A DNA stretch of 64,000 nucleotides from Rubellimicrobium mesophilum DSM 19309 (GTDB taxonomy: Bacteria; Pseudomonadota; Alphaproteobacteria; Rhodobacterales; Rhodobacteraceae). Numbering within the stretch: the stretch's first letter is position 1; each line of letters opens with the position of its first letter. The DNA lies in NCBI RefSeq assembly GCF_000600335.2, contig NZ_KK088522.1, positions 49,740 to 113,739 of the forward strand. The letters run 5' to 3'. This document shows, piece after piece, positions 9,358 to 18,337 of this stretch. The position numbers and the translations under genes are program-made. The notes beneath the pieces were generated by a model. It saw only the letters and a list, made by a program, of their open reading frames with translations. It made no database searches and had not been told where the DNA came from.

Positions 9358-10404
9358 TCAGAACCCCGACTTGATCTGCTCGAAGGTCTCCGAATGACGC
9401 TCCCGCGACTCGATCGGGATCGGAAGCTGCGCGAAGATCGGAGCGCTGATCTGCCCAAGGCCCGAGGCTTCGAGGTCCTCCGGCGTGATCCCCTGCATCC
9501 CGGCGGTGTTGGCGCTTCCCCATCCGGCCGCTACCAGCACGGGCGCGGTCTGCGGGGCGAGGAAGGCGTTGGCGTAGTCGTAGACCTTGTCCTCGGACCC
9601 CGGACCGTCCTTCATGTTCACGAGACCGCAGAGCCAGACGGACGACCCCTCCTTCGGCTCCCGCTGGAAGCCGATCGGACGTCCTTCCTCCTTCATCGTC
9701 GGATAGGTCTCGTTCCAGGCCCAGGCGACCAGCACCTCCCCCGAGGACATGAGCTGCGCGAGCTCGGCCGGATCGGTCCAGTAGGTCCGCAGGTTCGGGT
9801 GCACGTCGCGGAGCCACTGCGCGGCGGCCTCGAACTGCTCGTCGGTGACGTTGGTCCAGTCGGTCACGCCGGTGGCGAGGTAGGCCAGCGCCCAGGCGTC
9901 GTCGACGTTGTCGGGGATCGCGATGCGGCCGGCGTATTTCGGGTTCTTGAAGACGTCGAGGCTCGCCACGTCCTCGGCCGGGACCTCGTCGGGGTTGTAG
10001 GCGATGGCGGTGGTGCCCCAGTCGGTGGGGATGAAGTAGGTCTCGTCCCCGCCGCCGATCTGCGTCCCCGTCAGGGTCGCATCGAGCGTCGACGCCGCCT
10101 CGATCTTGGACAAGTCCCAGGGCTCGATCAAGCCCGACTCCTGCCACTTGGGCACGCTTCCGGCGCAGATGTGGGCCACGTCGGCCTGGAAGCCGGCCTG
10201 GACCTTCTGGAACGCCTCCTCCTCGTCGCCGAAAAACGAGAAGGTCGGGTCGGCGCCGTTCTTGTCGACATAGGGCTGGTGGAATTCGGAGCCCTCGAAG
10301 CCGGGGTAGTCGAGCACCACGAGCTCGGAATCCTGGGCCAGGGCAGCGCTGCCCAGGACCAGGGACGCCAGCGAGGCGGCGCCCAGAAGGGTCGCGATCT
10401 TCAT
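9358..10404 (-). CDS. ABC transporter periplasmic binding protein, spermidine/putrescine type
   Basis: A 348-residue exported solute-binding protein (SBP_bac_8/PotD-like). The signal peptide is MKIATLLGAASLASLVLGSA ending AALA. The mature part keeps the family segments FQKVQAGFQADVAHICAGS, IPTDWGTTAIAYNPDE and LAQLMSSGEVLVAWAWNE. ATG 10404 was preferred to upstream in-frame starts because it begins the signal peptide. No permease or ATPase genes flank it, so it may serve a transporter encoded elsewhere. The neighbourhood (speB, amidohydrolase) suggests a polyamine or guanidine ligand. Confidence 0.85.
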   Translation of the reverse strand: MKIATLLGAASLASLVLGSAALAQDSELVVLDYPGFEGSEFHQPYVDKNGADPTFSFFGDEEEAFQKVQAGFQADVAHICAGSVPKWQESGLIEPWDLSKIEAASTLDATLTGTQIGGGDETYFIPTDWGTTAIAYNPDEVPAEDVASLDVFKNPKYAGRIAIPDNVDDAWALAYLATGVTDWTNVTDEQFEAAAQWLRDVHPNLRTYWTDPAELAQLMSSGEVLVAWAWNETYPTMKEEGRPIGFQREPKEGSSVWLCGLVNMKDGPGSEDKVYDYANAFLAPQTAPVLVAAGWGSANTAGMQGITPEDLEASGLGQISAPIFAQLPIPIESRERHSETFEQIKSGF

Positions 10405-10596
10405 GTGGTTGGTTCTCCCGTTGGACGTGTCGTGCGATGCCATGACGTTAGGAACGCCCGCCAAGGGGTTCAAGCGCCGAATGCCCGTGCCGTCCCGTCG
10501 CGGCTCTCGGATGAGGTCGGCAGCAAGCGCACTTGCGGCCCCCGGACCCGCCTGTCACGCTCATGCCCGACCGCCCGTCCGTTGAAGGAGAGGTTC

Positions 10597-11582
10597 ATGT
10601 TCAAGGCCCTGCTCGTGGAGAAGGACGACTCCGGCCTGCGCGTCGGCATCCAGGAGTTCGAGGACGACCGCCTGCCCGAGGGGAACGTGACGGTGGCGGT
10701 GGAATACTCGACGCTCAACTACAAGGACGGCCTCGCGCTCTCCGGCGCGTCCAGCGTCGTGAAGTCCTTCCCGCACGTCCCCGGCGTGGACTTCGCCGGA
10801 CGGGTCGAATCCTCCGACGACCCCCGCTTCCGCCCCGGCGACGCGGTGATCCTGAACGGCTGGCGGGTGGGCGAGTTCCGCTGGGGCGGCTACGCCACCC
10901 GGACGCGGGTCCAGGGCGACTGGCTGATCCGCGTGCCCGAGGGCCTGACGACCCGCGACGCCATGGTGGTCGGCACCGCAGGCTACACCGCCGCCCTCGC
11001 CATCATGGCGCTGGAGGAACACGGCCTCGCGCCCGGCGCGGACGAGGTCCTCGTGACCGGCGCCTCGGGCGGCGTGGGCAGCATCGCCGTCGCTCTCCTC
11101 AAGGCTGCCGGCTACGAGGTCGCCGCCGTGACCGGCCGCCCGGAGACCGAGAGCTACCTCCGCGACCTCGGCGCGGCCCGCGTCGTCCCCCGGTCCGACC
11201 TCGACCGGACGAGCGAGCGTCCGCTGGAGCGCGAGGTCTGGGCCGGCGCCATCGACAACGTGGGCGGCGCCATGCTGGCGCGCCTGCTCGGCCAGATGCG
11301 CTACGGCGCCTCGGTCGCGGCGGTGGGGCTCGTCGGGGAGGGCAGGTCCCCGCGACCATCTTCCCCTTCATCCTGAGGGGCGTGAACCTTCTCGGCATCG
11401 AGTCGGTCATGGCCCCGCTCCCCCGCCGCGAGGCCGCCTGGGCCCGCATCGCCCGCGACCTGCCCCGCGACAAGCTCGAGGCCATGGCCCATCCCGCCAC
11501 GCTTTCCGACCTCCCCGCATTGGGCGAGGCCATCCGGAAGGGCCATGTGCGCGGACGCGTCGTGGTGGACGTGAACGCCTGA
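10597..11582 (+). pseudogene. acuI: Acrylyl-CoA reductase (AcuI/YhdH-type MDR), one frame break
   Basis: An NADPH-dependent medium-chain reductase of about 328 residues. Members reduce acryloyl-CoA to propionyl-CoA, for example in 3-hydroxypropionate or DMSP metabolism. Visible: NYKDGLALSG, the domain HVPGVDFAGRV, the Rossmann motif VTGASGGVGSIAVALLKAAG, and the C-terminal IFPFILRGVNLLGIESVM. One base is missing near the G run 11335-11338, after AAVGLVG. ATG 10597 has the strong site AAGGAGAGG. The two halves join without loss, so an indel error is likely. Confidence 0.88.
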
Positions 11583-11654
11583 CCCGCTTGCCCTTGCTGG
11601 CCATGTCCACGCCGGCCCCCGGACAATGACAGCTTCGATCCGAAAGACCGCCAA

Positions 11655-12893
11655 GTGACCACGATGCAACTCGATACCGCCTGGGTCCGCTCCCAGTTCC
11701 CCGCCTTCTCCGTCCCCGCCCTCCAGGGCCAGGCCTTCTTCGAGAACGCCGGAGGCTCCTTTCCCTGCGGGCAGGTGGTGAGCCGCCTTCACCGATTCTA
11801 CACCGAGAGAAAGGTCCAGCCCTACGCTCCCTACGCCGCCTCCCGGCTCGCCGGCGAGGAGATGGACGAGGCGCGGAGCCGCCTTGCCGCGATGCTGGGC
11901 GTCGACGCCCATGAGCTGTCCTTCGGCCCCTCGACGAGCGCCAACACCTATGTGCTCGCCCAGGCCGTCCGTCGCTGGCTCAAGCCCGGCGAGGCCATCG
12001 TCGTCACCGACCAGGACCACGAGGCCAACTCGGGCCCCTGGCGCCGGCTCTCCGACGACGGCGTGGAGGTACGCGAATGGCGGATCGACCCCATGAGCGG
12101 ACACCTCGATCCGGAGCGGCTGGCACCCCTTGTCGCCGATGGGAAGGTCAGGTTGGTCTGCTTCCCGCATTGCTCGAACGTCGTCGCGGAAATCAATGAT
12201 GTGGCTGCCATAACGGCGATGGCCCATGCTGCCGGGGCGAAGGTCTGCGTCGACGGCGTGAGCTACGCGCCGCACGGCCTGCCCGACGTGGGCGCGCTGG
12301 GCTGCGACGTCTACCTGTTCAGCGCCTACAAGGTCTACGGGCCCCACCAGGGGCTCATGGTGATCCGCGAGGGTTTCGGGAACGAGCTTCCCAACCAAGG
12401 TCACTTCTTCAACGGCGACGCCCTTTTCAAGCGATTCACCCCGGCCGGCCCGGACCACGCGCAGGTCGCCGCCTCGGCCGGAATGGCAGACTACTTCGAG
12501 GACCTCTCCGCCCATCACGGCGGCCCCTTCGGGGGCGCACCGGCCGCACGCTCCGCCCACGACCTGATGCGTGCGCGCGAGGTCGGGCTCCTGCAGCCGC
12601 TCCTCGACTACCTCCGGGGCCGCAACGACGTCCGGCTCCTCGGACCGACGGACGCTTCGCGGCGTGCGCCGACCGTGGCCGTCGAGCTCCCGGGCGAGGC
12701 CGAGCCCACCGCCGCGGCGCTTGCACCGCACGGGATCATGGCAGGGGGCGGCGACTTCTACGCGGTGTGCCCGCTCCGGGCGCTCGGGATCGATCCCGCG
12801 AAGGGTGTCCTGAGGATGAGCTTCACGCACTGCACCTCGGAGGAGGAGGTCGGACGGCTCATCCGGGCGCTGGACGACGTCCTGCCGGGTTAG
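11655..12893 (+). CDS. Class V aminotransferase-fold PLP enzyme (cysteine desulfurase-like)
   Basis: A 412-residue PLP enzyme of the NifS/Csd fold. It has the N-terminal FFENAGGSFPCGQVV, the cofactor-binding FGPSTSANTYVLAQAV, CVDGVSYAPHG with the PLP aspartate, and the Schiff-base lysine in SAYKVYGPHQG. The desulfurase-type catalytic cysteine loop is not obvious, so a lyase or aminotransferase role is as likely as sulfur transfer. The listed start is GTG 11655. ATG 11664 is equally possible and neither has a strong ribosome site. It lies 35 bp ahead of the photolyase gene. Confidence 0.8.
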   Translation: MTTMQLDTAWVRSQFPAFSVPALQGQAFFENAGGSFPCGQVVSRLHRFYTERKVQPYAPYAASRLAGEEMDEARSRLAAMLGVDAHELSFGPSTSANTYVLAQAVRRWLKPGEAIVVTDQDHEANSGPWRRLSDDGVEVREWRIDPMSGHLDPERLAPLVADGKVRLVCFPHCSNVVAEINDVAAITAMAHAAGAKVCVDGVSYAPHGLPDVGALGCDVYLFSAYKVYGPHQGLMVIREGFGNELPNQGHFFNGDALFKRFTPAGPDHAQVAASAGMADYFEDLSAHHGGPFGGAPAARSAHDLMRAREVGLLQPLLDYLRGRNDVRLLGPTDASRRAPTVAVELPGEAEPTAAALAPHGIMAGGGDFYAVCPLRALGIDPAKGVLRMSFTHCTSEEEVGRLIRALDDVLPG

Positions 12894-12929
12894 GCCGGAC
12901 CGCCTCCGCTCCCCATACGGACCTCCGTC

Positions 12930-14378
12930 ATGCCCCACGACCGTTCGCCGATCCTGCTCTGGTTCCGCCGCGACCTCCGGCTCTCGGACCACCCGGCGCT
13001 GCATGCCGCCGCCGCGAGCGGCCGACCCGTCATCCCGGTCTTCCTCTGCGACGAGGGCGTCGAGGCGTTGGGGGCCGCTCCCCGGATGCGGATCGGCTTG
13101 GGCGTGGAGCAACTCGCGCGCGACCTGAAGGACAAGGGCAGCCGGCTGATCCTTCGCCGGGGCGCCACACATGGAGTCCTCCGGGCGATGCTGGCCGAGA
13201 CCGGGGCGGGAGCCGTATGGTGGACGCGGCTCCACGATCCGCTTTCAAGGCGTCAGGACGAATGCCTCGGGCCGCAGTTGGAGAGCGTCGAGACGAGGGC
13301 CTTTCCGGGCCATCTCCTGCACGAGCCCGAGACCCTCAGGACGGGAGCAGGCGGCTCGTTCCGCAGCTATGCCGCCTTCTTCAGGGCCCTGAGGACCCGC
13401 GACATGGGCGAGCCGCTCCCCCCGCCCTCCCGTCTCACGGCGCCGGCATCCTGGCCGGCCACTGAGCGCCTGGAGGACTGGCGTCTCGACGCCGCCATGA
13501 ACCGGGGCGGATCGATCGTCGCTTCCTGGCAGCAGCCGGGCGAGACGCAAGCTCGCGCGCGCCTCGACCGCTTCGTGGCCGAGAGGATCGGTGCCTACGC
13601 CGGAGCGCGAGACTATCCGGGACGGGATGGATCCTCGCGCCTGTCCGAGAACCTCGCCTATGGCGAGATCAGCGCCCGGACCTGCTGGCTGGCCGCGCTC
13701 GCGGCGCTCCACCGAGGAGAAGCTGGCGCGGAGCAGTTCCTCAAGGAGCTCGCCTGGCGCGATTTCTCGCACCACCTCCTGTTCCACTCGCCCGAGCTCG
13801 CGACTGACGCCTGGCGTCCCGAATGGCGATCCTTTCCCTGGACCAGGGATACGGAATCGCCCTTGGTGAGTGCGTGGCGAAGGGGGAGGACCGGCATACG
13901 GCTCGTGGATGCTGCGATGCGCGAGATGTATGTCACGGGGCGGATGCACAATCGGTCGCGCATGATCGTGGCCTCGCTGCTCACCAAGCACATGCTGACC
14001 GACTGGCGGATCGGCCTGAAATGGTTCGAGGACTGCCTGACCGACTGGGACCCGGCGTCGAACGCGGTCAACTGGCAGTGGGTGGCGGGGTCGGGGCCCG
14101 ACGCGTCGCCCTTCTTCCGGATCTTCAGCCCCAAGGCCCAGGCCAAGGCCTACGATCCTGACGGCGACTACGCGAGGGCCTGGATCGCCGAGTGGCAGGC
14201 TGCTCCACCCTCGACGGCGCTCAGCTACTTCGAGGCCATCCCCCGATCCTGGCACATGTCGCAGAAGGACACCTATCCCGCGCCCGTCCTGGACCTGGCT
14301 GTCGCGCGGAGGGCCGCCCTTGCGGCTTTCCGGGCGCGGCCCTGGGATCAAGACGCGACCGGGCAAGGAGGGGCGTGA
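12930..14378 (+). CDS. phrB: Deoxyribodipyrimidine photolyase
   Basis: A 482-residue light-driven DNA repair enzyme that splits cyclobutane pyrimidine dimers. The N-terminal antenna domain begins ILLWFRRDLRLSDHPAL. The FAD domain has SRLSENLAYGEISARTCW, FLKELAWRDFSHHLLFH, RMHNRSRMIVASLLTKHM and NWQWVAGSGPDASPFFRIF. Length and motifs fit class I bacterial CPD photolyase. It is followed two bases later by cfa, an arrangement seen in Rhodobacter, where such genes belong to the singlet-oxygen response. No matching promoter was identified here. Confidence 0.93.
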   Translation: MPHDRSPILLWFRRDLRLSDHPALHAAAASGRPVIPVFLCDEGVEALGAAPRMRIGLGVEQLARDLKDKGSRLILRRGATHGVLRAMLAETGAGAVWWTRLHDPLSRRQDECLGPQLESVETRAFPGHLLHEPETLRTGAGGSFRSYAAFFRALRTRDMGEPLPPPSRLTAPASWPATERLEDWRLDAAMNRGGSIVASWQQPGETQARARLDRFVAERIGAYAGARDYPGRDGSSRLSENLAYGEISARTCWLAALAALHRGEAGAEQFLKELAWRDFSHHLLFHSPELATDAWRPEWRSFPWTRDTESPLVSAWRRGRTGIRLVDAAMREMYVTGRMHNRSRMIVASLLTKHMLTDWRIGLKWFEDCLTDWDPASNAVNWQWVAGSGPDASPFFRIFSPKAQAKAYDPDGDYARAWIAEWQAAPPSTALSYFEAIPRSWHMSQKDTYPAPVLDLAVARRAALAAFRARPWDQDATGQGGA

Positions 14379-14380
14379 CA

Positions 14381-15643
14381 ATGCCATCGAGTTGCCTAAC
14401 TTCTGACGGAAAGTTGAAGACCGGGAGCCTGTGCATGATTTTCACTTCGACCGAGGGGCAGAGCGACCTCCCGCGCTACTTCGCGCAGGTCTTCGGGATG
14501 GCCTCGAGGCTTAGGAAGGGCCGGCTCGATATCGTCCTGCCGGACGGGCGACGGTTCCGCGCCGAAGGGCCAGAGCCGGGCTATGTCGCGGAGATCGACG
14601 TGCACAACCCGGACGTCTTCGCGCGGACGGTGCGGGAGGGCGACCTGGGCTTCTGCGAAGCCTACATGGACGGCTGGTGGTCGACGCCGGACCTCATGGC
14701 CTTCCTCGATTTCATGCACGACGACGCTAACCACCTCTACGACGGCTTCCCGGGGGCGGCGCTGGTGCGGGCCTACGAGAGGCTGCGCTTCTGGCTCCAG
14801 AGCAACAGCAAGCGGCAGGCCCGCAGGAACATTTCTTACCATTACGACCTGGGAAACAGCTTCTACGGCCTCTGGCTCGACGAAACGATGACCTACTCCT
14901 CGGCCCTGTTCGACCGGGGGCAGCAGAGCCTGGAGGCGGCCCAACGCCGCAAGTACGAGGCGCTCGTCGACCAGATGGGGGCCGAGCCCGGGGACCACGT
15001 GCTCGAGATCGGCTGCGGCTGGGGGGGCTTTGCGGAATACGCCGCGCGCGAACGGGGGCTGAAGGTCACGGGGCTGACCATCTCGAAGGAGCAACTCGCT
15101 TACGCGCAGGAGCGGATCGCCCGAGCCGGATTGCAGGACCGCGTGACCCTGAAGCTCCAGGACTATCGCGACGAGACCGGGACCTATGATGGCGTGGCCT
15201 CCATCGAGATGTTCGAGGCGGTGGGCGAGCGCTACTGGCCCACCTACTTCGACACGCTGCGCCGGTGCCTGAAGCCGGGGCGCAGGGCCACGCTCCAGAT
15301 CATCACCATCGCCGATCACCGCTGGGACATCTACCGCTCCAGCGTGGACTTCATCCAGAAGTACATCTTCCCGGGCGGGATGCTCCCCAGCCCCTCGATC
15401 CTGCGCGGCGAGGTCGAGAAGGCGGGGCTGCGGTTCCTGAACTCCGTGGAATTCGGGGAAAGCTACAGCCAAACTCTGCGGCGCTGGCACGAGACGTTCA
15501 ACACTCGCTGGGACGAGGTTGCGCGACTTGGATTCGACGATCGCTTTCGAAGAATGTGGAACTTCTATCTCGCCTCTTGCGCGGCTGCTTTCCACGGCGG
15601 AAACTGCGACGTAACCCAGATCACCATGACCCGCCCAACCTGA
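14381..15643 (+). CDS. cfa: Cyclopropane-fatty-acyl-phospholipid synthase
   Basis: An S-adenosylmethionine-dependent enzyme that adds a methylene bridge to unsaturated membrane lipids, protecting the membrane under stress. It has NISYHYDLGNSFYGLWLD, the SAM motif VLEIGCGWGGFAEYAA, SIEMFEAVGERYWPTYF and DIYRSSVDFIQKYIFPGG. ATG 14381 has a near-perfect AAGGAGGG site and gives 420 residues. ATG 14435, with GGGAG at a good distance, gives 402 and fits the family start about as well. It forms a unit with the photolyase and the trg genes. Confidence 0.93.
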   Translation: MPSSCLTSDGKLKTGSLCMIFTSTEGQSDLPRYFAQVFGMASRLRKGRLDIVLPDGRRFRAEGPEPGYVAEIDVHNPDVFARTVREGDLGFCEAYMDGWWSTPDLMAFLDFMHDDANHLYDGFPGAALVRAYERLRFWLQSNSKRQARRNISYHYDLGNSFYGLWLDETMTYSSALFDRGQQSLEAAQRRKYEALVDQMGAEPGDHVLEIGCGWGGFAEYAARERGLKVTGLTISKEQLAYAQERIARAGLQDRVTLKLQDYRDETGTYDGVASIEMFEAVGERYWPTYFDTLRRCLKPGRRATLQIITIADHRWDIYRSSVDFIQKYIFPGGMLPSPSILRGEVEKAGLRFLNSVEFGESYSQTLRRWHETFNTRWDEVARLGFDDRFRRMWNFYLASCAAAFHGGNCDVTQITMTRPT

Positions 15644-15662
15644 AGGACCGCGCGAGCCCACG

Positions 15663-16104
15663 ATGCCGACCGCCGCAAAGCTGGCCGCAGCGATCCTGTT
15701 CGGACTTCTGGCCTGGTATGTCTCGGACCTCGTCACTCTGTTGTTCCCCGACAGGACGGACTTCGGCCGCTTCGCGTGGTACAACGCGGGGCTCGGGGCG
15801 GTGGTGGGCTGGTGGATCGCCGGCGGGCGGGCCCGCACGAGCTGGCCCAACGCGGTGGCCTACGGGATCACGGCGGCGTTCTGCATTCTGCTCCTCTCAC
15901 TGTTCCTCAACAGCACGGTCGTGATGCTGAACCAGTCGATGCGCCGTGTCTACGAAGGGCCGGTCGAGGCACTGCTGGACGTGGTGCGCCCAGATGATCG
16001 AGAAGTTCACAATGATCGCCACTCCCGAGGTCTTGGGAACCCTTCTGGTCGGCGGCATCGTCGGTGGCCTTGCGACCGAATGGGTCGCGCGCAGGTACAA
16101 ATGA
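15663..16104 (+). pseudogene. trgA: TrgA-family membrane protein, one frame break
   Basis: A protein of about 146 residues with an N-terminal helix (AAKLAAAILFGLLAWYVSDL) and two more hydrophobic segments (WYNAGLGAVVGWWIAGG and ITAAFCILLLSLFL), then a C-terminal helix with GTLLVGGIVGGLATEWVARR. TrgA and TrgB are known from Rhodobacter sphaeroides, where with cysK they raise tellurite resistance. One extra C in 15989-15991 breaks the frame after LLDVVR. Uncorrected, the frame reads on into trgB. The corrected stop overlaps the trgB start by four bases (ATGA). Confidence 0.8.
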
Positions 16105-17213
16105 CCACATTCTTCTTCTATGGCACGTTGCGGCATCGGCCGATGCTCGATCTCCTGGCCGGCGGCACGGCGGGCGGAGAAGGTCGTGATGCCGTCCTGC
16201 CTGGCTACCGCGTCCTGCGGTCGAGCGAAGGCGACATGCCGATCCTCGTGGAGGATGCGGAGTCGGTGGTGCGCGGCACGCTCTGGACCGGCCTCCACGA
16301 CGACGCGCTGGAACGTCTCGACGCCTACGAGCTGCCCTTCGGGTACACTCGTCGGTCGGTCAAGGCCCTGGTCGATGGCCAGGAGGTCGAAGCCCAAGCC
16401 TATTACCCGCCCGAGTCGCTCGATGCGACGGAGGAGGACTGGTCCTTCGAGGGTTGGCTGAGGCACTCCCTCCCGCTGCCCATGAGACGTGCCGCCGAGA
16501 TCGCGGCGCAGGAGCCCCCCTTGGCCGGCGAGGCGCTGCAGCAGCAAAGCCCCATGATCGACCATCGAGCCGCCGCGTCGATGCGGGCGCGGGGCGCCCC
16601 GACTAGCCTTCGGACCAAGGCCGACGCTGCCGACTTCGCGTTTCGCCGCATCCGCCCGCCCGCAGGGAGCTTCTTCCGCTTCGAGGAACTCGAGGTGGAT
16701 CACCGCCGCTTCGACGGCGGTCGGGCCGAGGGTCTCAAGCGCGAGGTCATGGTGGGTGCCGATGCGGCCCTGATCCTGCCGTTCGACGAGGCTCGCGACC
16801 GGCTGCTTCTGGTGGAGCAGTTCCGGCTGGGCCCGGCCCGGCGTGGCGATCCGCAGCCCTGGATCCTGGAACCCGTCGCGGGCCTCGTCGACGCCGGCGA
16901 GACGCCGGAGGGTGCCGCGCGACGCGAGGGCCAGGAGGAGGCCGCTCTCAAGTTTCGCGAACTCGTCCCGATGTTCGCAGGCTACGCCTCGCCGGGGAAC
17001 GCAACAGACTTCTTCTACGCCTACCTGGGCCTGTGCGATCTCCCCGACGATCACGCAACCTCCGGTGGCCTCGAATCCGAGCAGGAGGACCTGAAGCTCC
17101 ACCTGCTGTCCTTCGAGCGAGCCCTTGACCTGATCGTGAGTGGCGAGGCGAACGCCATGCCGCTGATCTCGATGCTGCTCTGGCTCGACCGCTGGCGCTC
17201 TGGACGTGGATGA
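16101..17213 (+). CDS. trgB: TrgB: gamma-glutamylcyclotransferase-like plus Nudix hydrolase
   Basis: A 370-residue two-domain protein. Residues 1-130 are AIG2/GGCT-like (FFFYGTLRHRPMLDLLAGG at the start, DAYELPFGYTRRSVKAL). Residues about 185-365 are a Nudix domain of the ADP-ribose pyrophosphatase type, with Nudix box GLVDAGETPEGAARREGQ then EEA. The fused layout is that of TrgB from the tellurite locus of Rhodobacter. The exact substrates are not known from sequence. It is coupled to trgA and lies 90 bp before cysK. Confidence 0.87.
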   Translation: MTTFFFYGTLRHRPMLDLLAGGTAGGEGRDAVLPGYRVLRSSEGDMPILVEDAESVVRGTLWTGLHDDALERLDAYELPFGYTRRSVKALVDGQEVEAQAYYPPESLDATEEDWSFEGWLRHSLPLPMRRAAEIAAQEPPLAGEALQQQSPMIDHRAAASMRARGAPTSLRTKADAADFAFRRIRPPAGSFFRFEELEVDHRRFDGGRAEGLKREVMVGADAALILPFDEARDRLLLVEQFRLGPARRGDPQPWILEPVAGLVDAGETPEGAARREGQEEAALKFRELVPMFAGYASPGNATDFFYAYLGLCDLPDDHATSGGLESEQEDLKLHLLSFERALDLIVSGEANAMPLISMLLWLDRWRSGRG

Positions 17214-17303
17214 CAAGTCAGGGACCTGCAGGGTTTTGGTGGGGGTCCCTTGAGTTGCCCGGGGCCGCCCCCTAGACAGGCGGGGCAACGAAAGGCCCGT
17301 CGC

Positions 17304-18337
17304 ATGTCTCCCATCAAGCCCGATCTCGCCGCAACCGTGGGCAACACGCCCCTGATCCGCCTCCGCCGCGCCTCCGAGGAGACTGGCTGCGAGATCCTCG
17401 GCAAGGCCGAGTTCATGAACCCCGGCCAGTCGGTCAAGGATCGCGCCGCCCTCTGGATCATCCGCGACGCGATCTCCAAGGGCGAGCTCAAGCCCGGCGG
17501 CACCATCGTGGAGGGAACGGCCGGGAACACCGGAATCGGCCTTGCGCTGGTGGGCGCGTCCATGGGGTTCAAGACGGTGATCGTCATCCCCGAGACGCAG
17601 AGCCAGGAAAAGAAGGACATGCTGCGCCTTGCCGGGGCGGAGCTGGTTCAGGTGCCGGCGGCGCCCTACAGGAACCCGAACAACTACATTAAGTACTCGG
17701 GCCGTCTGGCCGACGAGTTGCGGCGGACCGAGCCCAACGGAGTCATATGGGCCAACCAGTTCGACAACACGGCGAACCGGCTGGCGCACATCGAGGGCAC
17801 GGGGCCGGAGATCTGGGAGCAGACTGGAGGCAAGGTGGACGGCTTCGTCTGCGCGGTGGGAACCGGCGGCACTCTGGCCGGCGTGGGCATGGCCCTTCAG
17901 CCGAAGGGGTGAAGATCGGCCTCGCCGACCCGGAGGGGGCGGCACTCTACAGCTACTACACCCAGGGCACCTTCGACATGCCTGGCAACTCGATCACCGA
18001 GGGGATCGGGCAGAGCCGGATCACCGGCAATCTCGAAGGCTTCCGGCCCGACATGGCCTGGCGCATTCCGGACAGCGAGGCGCTGCCCATCGTCTTCGAT
18101 CTCCTCTCGGAGGAAGGGCTGTGCCTTGGTGGCTCCTCTGGGATCAACGTCGCGGGGGCGATCCGCATGGCGCGTGAGATGGGACCGGGGCACACCATCG
18201 TGACGGTCCTCTGCGACTACGGCACGCGCTACCAGTCCAAGCTCTTCAACCCCGAGTTCCTGCGGGACAAGGGCCTGCCCGTCCCGGACTGGCTCGATCG
18301 CGCGCCGGCCTCGATCCCGGGCGTGTTCGAGGACTGA
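17304..18337 (+). pseudogene. cysK: Cysteine synthase A, one frame break
   Basis: O-acetylserine sulfhydrylase, which makes L-cysteine from O-acetylserine and sulfide with PLP. The corrected frame gives 344 residues. The Schiff-base lysine is in [15 protein letters not shown], the phosphate loop is [13 protein letters not shown], and the C-terminal half has GGSSGINVAGAIRMAREM. One G is missing in the run 17906-17909, after MALQPKG. Its place after trgAB matches the Rhodobacter tellurite locus, where thiol supply is thought to matter. ATG 17304 starts the conserved [15 protein letters not shown]. The stop overlaps the next start (TGATG). Confidence 0.9.

Noticed and set aside
11301..13235. A 644-codon open frame on the minus strand.
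   Set aside because: It is antisense to the acuI end, the PLP enzyme and the photolyase start, all of which have family motifs. Long antisense frames are expected at this GC content.
15897..17945. A 682-codon open frame on the minus strand.
   Set aside because: It is antisense to trgA, trgB and cysK and shows no family pattern.
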